From Acidimicrobiaceae bacterium (lineage in GTDB: Bacteria > Actinomycetota > Acidimicrobiia > Acidimicrobiales > Aldehydirespiratoraceae), in NCBI GenBank assembly GCA_009844405.1, contig VYBO01000094.1, positions 1-36,190 of the forward strand: 36,190 nucleotides of DNA. Reading direction: 5' to 3'. Made by a program: the position numbers and the translations under genes. The notes under the pieces are model-generated. The model saw only the letters and a program-made list of their open reading frames with translations, was not told where the DNA came from and searched no databases. Shown here one piece after another: positions 16,404 to 24,522 of this stretch; the first letter of the stretch is position 1, and each line of letters starts with the position of its first letter.

Positions 16404-16452
16404 CGTTCGTTGCAGCTCGGTGTGGGTTGCCCGGAAGGACGGGAGAGATGCC

Positions 16453-17583
16453 GTGATCGGCAAGACCAGCGACAGGACCAACACGGTGTTGACCATTCCC
16501 GAGCCCTGCACTGCGGCTCTGGTCACGAAGCCCTATCCCGTGGCTGGGCCGGGGTTCGTGATCGTCGAAGTGGCGGTGGCGCCGGTTTGCAACGAGGGCC
16601 GCATCTACCGCGACCACCAGTTCGAGTGGCACGACAGCCCCGAGCACCTCGGCCACGAGGGCGTCGGCACCATCGTGGAGACCTCGCCGGGGTCGCGGTT
16701 CGAGACCGGCGACCGGGTGGTGGTGTTCCAGGGCAACAGCTGCCGGGAGTGCTTCGTGTGCACCCAGGGGCTGTCGCCCACCCACTGCCTGGGCATCCCC
16801 TACGAGGGGTACGACGACGGCATGGCCCCCCAGGAGGTGACTGCCGGCCTGCTCGGCATCGAGAAGGTCAACGGCAGCGCCTCGGGCGGATTCGGCATGG
16901 CCCGCTATCGCCTCGCCCCGGAGCACATGGTCGCGAGACTGCCCGACAACCTGTCGTTCCACCACGCGGCCGCGGCCAACTGCACCCTGGGCTGCACCTA
17001 CACCGCCGCCGAGGAGGCCGGCGTCAAGGGCGGGGACGTGGTGCTGGTTGGCGGGGTGGGCTTCATCGGGTTGGGTGCGGTGGCCAATGCCCTGCACCGG
17101 GGGGCGTCAGTGGTGGTGCTGGGCCGCAACCCGTACCGCATGGATCTGTGCCGCCGTCTCGGTGTGACGGCCGTGATCGATCCCGGCAGCCCCGACTGGC
17201 TCGATCAGGTCCATGCTGTGACCGGTGATCGACGCGGTGCGGACGTGGCCTTCGAGGGCTCGGGGACGCCGTACTACCTGGATCGCTGCATGGCCGGCCT
17301 GCGCCGCTACGGAACCCTGTTCTCGCTGGGCTTCACCGGGTCGGAGGGCTATTCGGTGAGCATTCTCAACGACATGATGGACCGCCACATCAACTGGACC
17401 GGCGGCCACGACGTGCGCTTCCGCGACCGCGACGGCCTGCTGCGAATGCTGTGCGACCCCGCCGTGCAGGGCTGGGTCGACACCATCGTCACCCACACCT
17501 ATCCCATGAGCCGAGCCGGCGAGGCCTTCGAGACCGCGCTCACCAAGGACTGCGGCAAGATCTACCTGCTCCCCCAGGAGTAA
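16453..17583 (+). CDS. Zinc-dependent alcohol dehydrogenase (MDR family)
   Basis: 376-aa medium-chain dehydrogenase. Catalytic zinc ligands: the Cys in APVCNEG and GHEGVG. A structural zinc site has the pattern C-x2-C-x2-C-x7-C (CRECFVC to THC). The Rossmann loop is VGGVGFIGLGAV. The insert between the lobes (MAPQEVTAGLLGIEKVNG) is family-variable. Substrate unknown; the flavoenzyme encoded 8 bp downstream suggests a shared degradation pathway. The GTG at 16453 is chosen for GGGAG 7 nt upstream; the frame is open from 16420. It starts only 49 bp after res, so the restriction genes sit between two metabolic blocks without much spacer. Confidence 0.92.
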   Translation: MIGKTSDRTNTVLTIPEPCTAALVTKPYPVAGPGFVIVEVAVAPVCNEGRIYRDHQFEWHDSPEHLGHEGVGTIVETSPGSRFETGDRVVVFQGNSCRECFVCTQGLSPTHCLGIPYEGYDDGMAPQEVTAGLLGIEKVNGSASGGFGMARYRLAPEHMVARLPDNLSFHHAAAANCTLGCTYTAAEEAGVKGGDVVLVGGVGFIGLGAVANALHRGASVVVLGRNPYRMDLCRRLGVTAVIDPGSPDWLDQVHAVTGDRRGADVAFEGSGTPYYLDRCMAGLRRYGTLFSLGFTGSEGYSVSILNDMMDRHINWTGGHDVRFRDRDGLLRMLCDPAVQGWVDTIVTHTYPMSRAGEAFETALTKDCGKIYLLPQE

Positions 17584-17591
17584 GGGCGGGC

Positions 17592-19562
17592 ATGGCCTAC
17601 CCGCATCTGTTCCGCCCGATCCGGATCGGTCCCGTCGCGGTCGCCAACCGCGTCGCCGTCAGCGCGCACCACAACAACTTCGACATCAACGGGCTGTGGA
17701 GCGAGCGCACGGTCAAGTACCTCGAGGCCCGCGCCGCCGGAGGCGCAGGGCTGATCATCGCCGGCGCCATCCGGGTGCATCCCCGCAACCCCGAGTCGAT
17801 CTGCTGGCCACGCTCGGACTGGGCGTTCGCGCCCGGCCAGCCCGACATGTTCCGGGCCGGCACAGCCGCCGTCAAGGCCCACGGCACGGCGATCTTCGCC
17901 CAGCTCGCCCACGGCGGGCGCCAGTACTGGGACAGCGGCGAGGACATGGAGCCGCTGCTGGCGCCCTCGGCCATCGCTTGCCCGGCCATCGCCGAGACGC
18001 CCAAGGAGATGGAGCCCGAGGACCTCGCCGATGTCGCCGAGTCGTTCGCCGAGGCCGCCGCGATCGGCGCGGACGCCGGCTTCGACGGCATCGAGGTGCA
18101 CGCCGCCTACGGCTACCTGCTGTCGTCGTTCATCACGCCCACCACCAACCGCCGCGACGACCGCTACGGCGGCGATCTCAAGGCTCGGATGCGCTATCCG
18201 CTGGAGGTGGTCGCCCGGGTGCGGGAGGTGATCGGCCCCGGTATGGCTCTCGGCGTCCGGATGGTTGCCGACGAACGCCTGGAAGGCGGCCTTGCGGCCG
18301 CCGACGCTCCGCTGGTGGCCGCCGCATTCGAGGAATCAGGCCACCTCGACTATCTCAGCGTGATCAGCGGCACCTACGCCAGCGAAGGAGTGCTGGACCC
18401 GACGCTGTACGTCGAGCCGGGATGCGACGTGCATCTCGCCGCCAGCGTCAAGGGTGCGGTGCAGCTACCGGTCCTGGTGGCCGGGCGGATCAAGGATCCC
18501 GCCATGGCCGAGAGCATCGTCGCCGAGGGCCGAGCCGACCTTGTGGCCATGACACGGGCCACGATCTGTGACCCCGACATGCCCCGTAAGGCCCGCACCA
18601 ACCGCATCGACGAGATCCGCTGGTGCATCGGCTGCAACCAGCGCTGCATCGGCAACCTTGCACACCACCTGCCGATCAGCTGCATCCAGAACCCGGCCTC
18701 CGGGCGCGAGTTCGATCCCTTCTGGGCGCGACTGCAACCGGCGTCGGCGCCCAAGGCGGTGATGGTGATCGGCGCGGGTCCGGCCGGTTGCGAGGCGGCT
18801 CGGGTGCTGGCCGAGCGCGGCCATCGGGTGACGCTGCTCGACCGGGCCGAGGTGATCGGCGGGCAGATCCGCATCATCGAACGCGGCAGCGGTCGGGGCG
18901 AGTGGGGAGACGTTCACCGCTACTACTCCAATCGCCTCGACGCGCTCGGAGTGGACCTGCGCCTCGGCACTGCGGTGTCGGCGGCCGATGTGCAGGCGCA
19001 GCGTCCCGACGCGGTGGTGGTCGCCACCGGATCCATGGCCCGCACACGGCCCTTCGAGCACCTGCCGGCGCTTGAAGGCGTTGAGGCCTCCGTCGATGTG
19101 CGCTCAGTTCTCAGCTCCGAGGTGGAGCCGGGGCAACGGGTCGTGGTGTATGCGGGGGACAACTACTTGCAGGGGCTGACCGCCGCCGACACGCTGCTGG
19201 ACCGCGGCCACCGGGTCGACTTGGTGGTGCCCGCTGCCTCCCCGGGCGCTAAGGCCGAGGCTCAGACCGTGCACACGGTCGTATCGCGGATCGTCTCGAA
19301 GGGCGTGGCCTCCATGCGAGCGATGAGCGCCCTGACCCGCTTCTCGCCGGGCCGTGTTGAGGGTGTGGACATGTTTACCGGCACGTCCTTCACGCTGGAG
19401 TGCGACACGCTGGTGAGTTGCTTCGGCGGCGTCGCCGACGACAGCCTCTATCACAGCCTCAAGGACCGGGTCCCGGAACTACACCGCATCGGCGACTGCG
19501 TGGCGCCGCGCACCACCGACGCGGCCATCTTCGAGGGGGGCCGCATCGGCCGTCTCATCTGA
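17592..19562 (+). CDS. NADH:flavin oxidoreductase, 2,4-dienoyl-CoA reductase-like
   Basis: 656-aa multidomain flavoenzyme. Residues about 1-335 are an FMN TIM barrel of the old yellow enzyme family (FAQLAHGGRQ, HAAYGYLLSSF, NRRDDRYGG). Residues about 345-364 carry a [4Fe-4S] motif C-x2-C-x3-C-x11-C. Residues about 390-656 are an FAD/NAD(P)H domain (VIGAGPAGCEAARVLAERGH). The architecture matches FadH, trimethylamine dehydrogenase and bile-acid or stachydrine-type enzymes, which pass electrons from NAD(P)H through FAD and the cluster to FMN. The exact substrate cannot be assigned. The ATG at 17592 lies 8 bp after the alcohol dehydrogenase stop, so they form one operon. Confidence 0.93.
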   Translation: MAYPHLFRPIRIGPVAVANRVAVSAHHNNFDINGLWSERTVKYLEARAAGGAGLIIAGAIRVHPRNPESICWPRSDWAFAPGQPDMFRAGTAAVKAHGTAIFAQLAHGGRQYWDSGEDMEPLLAPSAIACPAIAETPKEMEPEDLADVAESFAEAAAIGADAGFDGIEVHAAYGYLLSSFITPTTNRRDDRYGGDLKARMRYPLEVVARVREVIGPGMALGVRMVADERLEGGLAAADAPLVAAAFEESGHLDYLSVISGTYASEGVLDPTLYVEPGCDVHLAASVKGAVQLPVLVAGRIKDPAMAESIVAEGRADLVAMTRATICDPDMPRKARTNRIDEIRWCIGCNQRCIGNLAHHLPISCIQNPASGREFDPFWARLQPASAPKAVMVIGAGPAGCEAARVLAERGHRVTLLDRAEVIGGQIRIIERGSGRGEWGDVHRYYSNRLDALGVDLRLGTAVSAADVQAQRPDAVVVATGSMARTRPFEHLPALEGVEASVDVRSVLSSEVEPGQRVVVYAGDNYLQGLTAADTLLDRGHRVDLVVPAASPGAKAEAQTVHTVVSRIVSKGVASMRAMSALTRFSPGRVEGVDMFTGTSFTLECDTLVSCFGGVADDSLYHSLKDRVPELHRIGDCVAPRTTDAAIFEGGRIGRLI

Positions 19563-19597
19563 CGCAGGCGCTCTTCCGGACACAGCCGCTCCGTCCT

Positions 19598-19619
19598 ATA
19601 GTGGGTAGCGACCCACTAT
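19598..19619. promoter_or_regulatory. Perfect palindromic operator, apparently orphaned
   Basis: ATAGTGGGT and ACCCACTAT are perfect 9-bp arms around AGCG. TATAGT (19597-19602) is a good plus-strand -10 overlapping the left arm. The length and symmetry fit a TetR-type operator. No intact gene starts downstream on the plus strand; only an SDR tail remains, so the gene it controlled appears to be lost. Confidence 0.6.
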
Positions 19620-19621
19620 CA

Positions 19622-19750
19622 GACGCTGCGGCGGTCGTGCAGTCACCGCACGCGCCAGAAAGTCCGGGCGCCAAGTTCATCACCGGCACCACCCTGCGAG
19701 TGGACGGCGGCATAAGGATCGTCGGCGCCTGGACCGGGATGTCGCCAGGG
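19622..19750 (+). pseudogene. SDR C-terminal remnant
   Basis: In one frame the segment AKFITGTTLRVDGG (19670-19711), followed by IRIVGAWT, is the typical SDR C-terminal end that closes the cofactor pocket. Upstream, the same frame reads DAAAVV, which could be the preceding helix. There is no Rossmann part, no YxxxK and no start codon. The remaining stop has also been lost, since the frame runs into the antisense of the next gene. It follows the orphan operator directly, so an internal deletion may have joined a promoter to the last 30-40 codons of an SDR gene. Confidence 0.7.
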
Positions 19751-19768
19751 GCGGTCCGGCCCGGGGCA

Positions 19769-20470
19769 TCAGCCGTAGGCGTGCTCCACCACCATGCCGG
19801 TCAGCTGCATGGCCCTCAGGACCGGCTTGCCCGACGCCTCGGCCACCACGGCCCGGTGGTGCTCGGTGTAGGCCATGCAGTCCATCACGATCACGTCGAC
19901 ATCCTGAACTGCCAGCGAGCGGGCCACCTCGGCGTACTGGTCGTCGCTGAAGACCACGTCCTCTCCGGGCACCTGCGGTGCGGCGTAGTGGGCGTGGATC
20001 TCCAGTCCGCGGCGTTCGCCCAAGGCCAGCCAGTGCTGGATCTCCTCCTCCATGGCCGCCTCGACCGGCTGCATCACCCCGATGGCACCGGATCCACCGG
20101 CGACGGTGGCCGCGGTGTCCTCGAGGATCGTGTAGGGAGTGACTACGCCCTCCATGGCGTCGAGCTCCTCCCAGGGGAGGGTGCAGCAGATCATCACCGC
20201 GTCGCATCCGTCGTGCAGCAGGCGCCGCGCCTGCCGCTGGAGCCCCTCCAGCACGATCTCGCGGGTGATGTTCACCGTCGATCCGTCCTCGAGGATCTCG
20301 GCGTACGAGTTCGGCTCCACCCCCTCGGACAGGGCCCGCAGTTCGTCGTCGCTCATGCCGTCCTGGGAGCCGCGGACCACCAGGTCCGCCTCGAGGCCGA
20401 GGTGCTCCTCGACGAAAGCGATCATCTCCGGGTCGGACCGGTAGGGGACAAGCACTCCGATTGTCGTCAT
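19769..20470 (-). CDS. AroM-like protein (Asp/Glu racemase superfamily)
   Basis: 233 aa. It resembles AroM over its length: an N-terminal TIGVLVPYR strand, a VNITREIVLEGLQRQARRLLHDGCDAVMI middle section, and the C-terminal signature VIVMDCMAYTEHHR. Two cysteines in the places used by the racemase superfamily are ICC (about 104) and MDC (about 198). AroM itself has no firmly assigned reaction; in this superfamily racemase, decarboxylase and maleate isomerase activities occur. AAGGAG lies 8 nt upstream of the ATG. It is the last gene of a minus-strand operon with an SDR, a SnoaL-like gene and a broken SDR. Confidence 0.75.
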   Translation of the reverse strand: MTTIGVLVPYRSDPEMIAFVEEHLGLEADLVVRGSQDGMSDDELRALSEGVEPNSYAEILEDGSTVNITREIVLEGLQRQARRLLHDGCDAVMICCTLPWEELDAMEGVVTPYTILEDTAATVAGGSGAIGVMQPVEAAMEEEIQHWLALGERRGLEIHAHYAAPQVPGEDVVFSDDQYAEVARSLAVQDVDVIVMDCMAYTEHHRAVVAEASGKPVLRAMQLTGMVVEHAYG

Positions 20471-20507
20471 GGTCTTTCTCCTTGTTCAGCTCTGCTTGCG
20501 TTCGTAG

Positions 20508-20900
20508 CTACAGCCCCGGCACCATCCCGCCCACGGTGGGGATGCTCATTCCGGTGAGGTAGCGGCCCTCGGGACCGACCAGGAAGGCCACCACGCCGGC
20601 CACCTCCTCGGGCTCGCATGAGTAGCCCAGCGGGATGACGCCGACCTCCAGCTGCTCGACAACTGCGGCCACGCAGGACTGCACCTAATCAGCGTCGGTG
20701 GCGCCGGCATGCATGGCGACGGCCCGTCCGCCCGAGGCCACGATGCCGGCCGCACCCTCGGCCAGCTCGCCGGCCGTGCGCTCGAGGTCGACCAGGGCCA
20801 CCGCCGCACCGAGGCCGGCGAACTTGGCGGCCACCGCCGCGCCCATGCCTCGCGGATGGGAGGCGCCCGTGACGATGGCGGTCTTGCCTTCAAGGCTCAT
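20508..20900 (-). pseudogene. Broken SDR gene with amber codon and internal deletion
   Basis: The head is an SDR N-terminus (GKTAIVTGASHPRGMG, then VDLERT) ending at DAD before TAG at 20685-20687. In the same frame the sequence continues VQSCVAAVVEQLEVGVIPLGYSCEPEEV and ends with GRYLTGMSIPTVGG and a TAG at 20508-20510. Head and tail together are only about 130 codons against about 250 for the family. The missing middle includes NAG, the catalytic Ser and YxxxK. The amber codon is one base from TCG, so a lost Ser is likely. The gene cannot make an active enzyme. Confidence 0.88.
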
Positions 20901-20913
20901 GTGAACGGCCTCC

Positions 20914-21300
20914 TCAAAGCTCGATGGCGTCGAACAGGTCGCCTCCGTCGAAGGTCAGCGCATCCCAATGCTCGATGAAGCGCCCGTCGGCGGCCTTCCG
21001 GAAGAAGTCGGCGGATCGGTAGGCGACGGTGTCGCCCGAGGACGGGTCGATGCCCTCGACCCGTTGCAGGATCACCTCCATGTCGCCGTCGGCCATGGTC
21101 AGGATCGTCTCGCGCTTGAGGGACGTCATGGCCTGCTTGATCGCTTCGATCTCCTCGATTAGCGCATCGATGCTGGTCTCGTACGGCTGGGTGTTGGAGT
21201 GGTACTCCGGGTGAAGCAGGTGCCGGGCCTCGTCGTAGCGGCCGTCGGTCAAGCACTCGTACAGCCGCTCGACGTTGGGCTTGGGTTTCTTGCCGGTCAT
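20914..21300 (-). CDS. SnoaL-like / NTF2-fold protein
   Basis: 128 aa, the usual length of a one-domain SnoaL-like protein: an N-terminal helix (VERLYECLTDGRYDEARHLLHPEYHSN), then four strands ending in DFFRKAADGRFIEHWDALTF, where the EHWD pattern is typical. Such proteins act as polyketide cyclases, isomerases or lyases, and many have no known reaction. GGAGAGGA lies about 8 nt before the ATG. It lies 28 bp after the upstream SDR and 13 bp before the broken SDR, within one operon. Confidence 0.85.
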   Translation of the reverse strand: MTGKKPKPNVERLYECLTDGRYDEARHLLHPEYHSNTQPYETSIDALIEEIEAIKQAMTSLKRETILTMADGDMEVILQRVEGIDPSSGDTVAYRSADFFRKAADGRFIEHWDALTFDGGDLFDAIEL

Positions 21301-21328
21301 GTCTGTGGTCCTCTCCGGGAGATTCCGG

Positions 21329-22081
21329 TCACTCGCTCTCTTCGCGGACGCGGACGCCGGCCATGATGCCGCCGTCGACCACGAAGTCGGCTCCGGTGGC
21401 GTAGCTCGACTGGTCCGAGGCGAGGAACAGGACGGTGTTGGCTATCTCGTGGGGCTGACCGACGCGTTCGAGGGTGGTGATCTTGTGGGTGTAGGACGCC
21501 TCCTCCTCGTTCATCATCGCAGTGTCGATCATGCCGGGGCAGACACTGTTGACGCGGATGCCGTGGCGGCCCCATTCGAAGGCCGCGCTCCGGGTGAGGC
21601 CCCGCACCGCGAACTTGCTGGTGACGTAGGCGCCGACCTCGTCGGACGCGACGAACCCGTTCGCTGACGAGATATTGACGATCGAACCGCCGCCGTTGCG
21701 CCTCATGGACTCGAACACGGCCCGCATCCCGAGGAACACGCCGGTCGCGTTGACCGCCATCGTCTGCTCGTACAGCTCCACCGATGTGCTCTCGAGCGGC
21801 GAGAACCGCGCGATCCCGGCGTTGTTGACGAGGATGTCGGGAGGGCCGAGGGTGTCCTGGCAGAACTGGACTGCAGCGGCCCACTGATCCTCGTCCGTCA
21901 CGTCCAGTTCGAAGGGCGCAGCCGCGGGCCCGATCTCGTCGGCCACCGCCCGGCATGTCTCGGCGTTGATGTCACACACCAGGACGCGGGCGCCGTGCCG
22001 GGCCAGGGTCCCGGCCGACTCGGCTCCCAGCCCCCGGCCTGCTCCGGTGACGATGGCGACCTTGCCCTCGACTCGGGTCAC
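21329..22081 (-). CDS. SDR family NAD(P)-dependent oxidoreductase
   Basis: 250-aa classical SDR with everything in place: TGAGRGLG, an Asp-Ile-Asn after beta-2 (suggesting NAD), NNAG, the catalytic Ser in NISSANG, YVTSK and VDGG near the C-terminus. It is first in the minus-strand operon with the SnoaL-like gene, the broken SDR and AroM. The GTG start at 22081 has GGGGAGG upstream. Substrate unknown; alcohol or ketone interconversion in the surrounding catabolic region is the likely role. Confidence 0.93.
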   Translation of the reverse strand: MTRVEGKVAIVTGAGRGLGAESAGTLARHGARVLVCDINAETCRAVADEIGPAAAPFELDVTDEDQWAAAVQFCQDTLGPPDILVNNAGIARFSPLESTSVELYEQTMAVNATGVFLGMRAVFESMRRNGGGSIVNISSANGFVASDEVGAYVTSKFAVRGLTRSAAFEWGRHGIRVNSVCPGMIDTAMMNEEEASYTHKITTLERVGQPHEIANTVLFLASDQSSYATGADFVVDGGIMAGVRVREESE

Positions 22082-22137
22082 TCGTCCTCCCCTTCTGTCA
22101 GACTCCCGGCGGATCCCGCCGCCAGTGTGGCCGCGCC

Positions 22138-22569
22138 GGCGGGTTCTACGGCAAGCCCAGCGAGCCCAACGGTGTCATCAAGAACGACATTGAGTACATC
22201 CTCTTGCAGCGCAAGCCGGGCGGATATCGAAAGCCCGATATGGCCTCGCGGCTCCTGTCGATCCTGCCCGCCGAGGACCACTCGCAGTGGTTCCAGCAGG
22301 TCTGGCACCTCGGCGGCGCCTCGACTCGAGACCATCCGGCACCCTTCCCGCTGGCGCTAGCCGAACGGCTGATACGCATGTTCTCATTCGTGGGCGACAC
22401 CGTGTTCGACCCGTTCCTGGGAACGGGCACGACATCGGCGGCAGCCTCGGCCTGGGGTCGCAACAGCGTCGGCTGTGAGGCCGATTCCGCCTACTTTGAG
22501 CAGAGCCTCGCCAGAGTCGGCAACGCCGTGGCCGCGTCGCGCCAGGTAGCGTTCGACCTGACCGCCTGA
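22138..22569 (+). pseudogene. 5'-truncated DNA methyltransferase
   Basis: The frame reads GGFYGKPSEPNGVIKNDIEYI, then LLQRKPGGYRKP, WHLGGASTRDHPAPFP and motif I FDPFLGTGTTSAAA, ending in a normal TGA. This is the C-terminal third of a DNA-methylase (N4/N6) of the type with motif IV first. The amino-terminal part with the SPPY/DPPY catalytic motif is gone. Recognisable homology starts at about 22138, within 57 bp of the SDR start on the other strand, so the breakpoint is sharp. The only possible start is a TTG at 22204 inside the domain. An active product is unlikely. Confidence 0.8.
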
Positions 22570-22596
22570 TGGTGCCCCAGCAGTCCTCCATGGGGG

Positions 22597-23367
22597 TCAC
22601 TCGCCGGCCGAAATCAGCATCTCGCACAGGCCGACCGACAGGCCCGCCAGCATCCCGCCGTCGAGCAGCAGGGAGCTGCCGCTGATGTAGCGGCAGTCGT
22701 CGGAGGCCAAGAAGTGGATCGTGGCGGCCACCTCGTCCATCTCGCAGACCCGCCTCAGCGGGGTCAGCCGGTTGAACGCGGCCACCTCGGCCTCCGAGTC
22801 GGTCTCGTCCGCCAGGGTCTCGGTCGCCACCGTGCCCGGCGCGATGCCCACCACCCGGATGCCGCGGTCGCCGAGTTCGATGGCCGCGGTGCGGGTGACG
22901 GCGTCCACCGACGCCTTGGACGCGCTGTAGGGGCCGTATTCGGGCAGCGAGATGTGGGCCGCCAGGGAGGAGACGTTGATGATCACCCCTCCGTCGTTCA
23001 TGGCCGGTGCGCCGTGCTTGATGCAGTAGACGGTGCCCATCACGTTGACCTCGTGGTCGCGCTGGAAGGCTTCGGTGTCGCCGGTGGTGATGGGGCAGTC
23101 GAAGTCCCAGACGCCGGCGTTGTTGACCAGGACGTCGATGGGCCCCAGCCGGTCGTGGACCTGGCTCATCAGGTCCTGGACCTGCTCCTCGTCGCTCACG
23201 TCGGCCCGGATGAAGGTGGCTCCCAGCCGTCCGGCCAACTCGGAGTGGTCCGAGCGGTTGCAGAACGCCACCGCGGCCCCCGCGGCCAGCATGCGCTTCA
23301 CGGTGGCCAGACCGATCCCGCTGCCGCCGCCGGTGACCAGCACCACCTTGTCGTTGACTGAGAACAT
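22597..23367 (-). CDS. SDR family NAD(P)-dependent oxidoreductase
   Basis: 256-aa classical SDR: TGGGSGIG, an NRSD after beta-2, NNAGVWDFD, NVSS, YSASK and LDGG near the end. A C-terminal tail of about 18 residues (GLSVGLCEMLISAGE) is unusual for the family. The ATG at 23367 has an AGGA site upstream; the frame is open further but the extra part lacks SDR homology and overlaps the TetR remnant. It lies 50 bp downstream of that remnant, on the same strand. Confidence 0.92.
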   Translation of the reverse strand: MFSVNDKVVLVTGGGSGIGLATVKRMLAAGAAVAFCNRSDHSELAGRLGATFIRADVSDEEQVQDLMSQVHDRLGPIDVLVNNAGVWDFDCPITTGDTEAFQRDHEVNVMGTVYCIKHGAPAMNDGGVIINVSSLAAHISLPEYGPYSASKASVDAVTRTAAIELGDRGIRVVGIAPGTVATETLADETDSEAEVAAFNRLTPLRRVCEMDEVAATIHFLASDDCRYISGSSLLLDGGMLAGLSVGLCEMLISAGE

Positions 23368-23417
23368 TGCATTCCTGCTTTCTGAGCGATCGGGACTGGA
23401 ACTGGACGCCGGCTGCA

Positions 23418-23546
23418 CTAGGTGCCCACACCCTGCAGGAGGACGTCGACCGCCAGTTCGGGAATCTCCTCCAGCTTGAGGGTGGACTCGGGCATCCAGC
23501 GCTCGAGGATCAGGCCGCTGACCAGGCTGCGCAGGACGCCGCCCGG
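23418..23546 (-). pseudogene. TetR-family regulator C-terminal remnant
   Basis: In a frame different from the monooxygenase fragment before it, the sequence reads VLRSLVSGLILERW, then PESTLKLEEIPELAVDVLLQG and a TAG at 23418-23420. The pattern of a long amphipathic helix, then Leu-x-Glu-Ile-Pro and a final Val-Asp-Val-Leu-Leu helix is that of TetR C-termini. The DNA-binding half is absent. The junction with the monooxygenase lies near 23546. Assignment rests on pattern only. Confidence 0.6.
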
Positions 23547-24151
23547 TCGGCGGAGACGGCCGCGTCCACCGCGATGTCAACCGCCGAGTTGCCTGCGCCC
23601 ACCACCATCACCCGAATGCCCCGGAACTCCGCGGCCGACTTGTAGGTCTGGCTGTGGCGGGCCTCGCCGGCGAACGTCCCCGGATAGGCCGGCACGTTCG
23701 GCACCCGCTGGAAGCCGGGGCACGCCACCAGGCCCCGGTAGCGGCGCACCTCGCCGGTCGAGAGGGTGACGTCCCAGAGCTCGCCGTCACCCGAGCCGAC
23801 CGGGACGGCGTTGACGACCCGGGTGTCGAAGGCGTAGTGGCGGGCCAGGCCGTGATGGGCGGCCCAGCCGTGTATGTAGTCGCGGATCTCCCACCAGCGG
23901 GGGTAGGTGGGATAGTGGTCCGGCATGGGCAGGTCGGCCCAGCCCGAGCGGGCCGCCGACGAGATGAAGTGGGCCGACTCGTACATGCCGCTGCCGGGGT
24001 TGTCCATGTTCCACGTGCCGCCGACGGCGGATCCTGCCTCGATGCCCTCGAAGGCGCCGCCGGCCCGCCGCAGGGCCAGCGACACCGACAGGCCCGACGG
24101 CCCGGCCCCCACCACCAGCCAGCGGTCGGTGCGGTCGTCGGGCTTCCTCAC
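23510..24151 (-). pseudogene. Flavin-containing monooxygenase, N-terminal fragment
   Basis: 213 codons, of which about 202 resemble a flavin-containing monooxygenase or Baeyer-Villiger-like enzyme: FAD motif VGAGPSG (residues about 14-20), GGTWNMDNPGSGMYES, and the NADP motif VVGAGNSAVDIAVDAA. Intact relatives have about 430 or more residues. The reading frame then leaves the family at about 23546 and stops at 23510 inside the TetR remnant. The second half of the enzyme is missing, so activity is not expected. The GTG start at 24151 has no Shine-Dalgarno but TACGGT 8 nt upstream, suggesting a leaderless start. Confidence 0.85.
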
Positions 24152-24176
24152 GGCGCCATACCGTAGCTATGGTGCC
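24152..24176. promoter_or_regulatory. Inverted repeat between divergent monooxygenase and SDR fragments
   Basis: GGCGCCATA and TATGGTGCC pair at 8 of 9 positions around CCGTAGC. It touches the monooxygenase start codon and covers its putative -10, so it looks like a repressor operator. The repressor may have been the TetR gene whose tail remains at 23418-23546; that link is inference. Confidence 0.45.
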
Positions 24177-24204
24177 GATTCGTGCCGTCACCGAGGGATC
24201 TGCC

Positions 24205-24522
24205 ATGTTCTCGCTAGCCGGCAAGGTGGCGGCAGTCACCGGAGCCGCATCGGGCATCGGCTTGGCCACCGCTAGGCGGCTCGCGGCGGCCGGTGCCACG
24301 GTGGTGCTCAGCGACATCAACGACGCCACACCGGAGGCTGCCGACCTCGGGGCCGGGTTCGTGTCCGTCGACGTGGCCAACGAGGAGTCGGTCGCGTCGA
24401 TGGTGGCTGGAGTCCTCGAAGCCCACGGCCGCCTCGACGTGATGGTCAACAACGCGGGCGTGATCCTCACGGCCAAAGGGGTCGGGGTCGATTCCGTCGA
24501 GGAGACCCGCCGCATGAACTGG
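24205..24522 (+). pseudogene. SDR N-terminal fragment
   Basis: Starts at an ATG with GAGGGA upstream and reads a clean SDR N-terminus: TGAASGIG, SDIND, DVANEESV and NNAGVI, then stops being SDR-like after EETRRMN near 24522. The catalytic Ser, Tyr and Lys are missing. Beyond the breakpoint the frame runs through the antisense of a dimethylformamidase-like gene to a stop at 24687. About 106 of an expected 250 residues remain. Confidence 0.85.
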
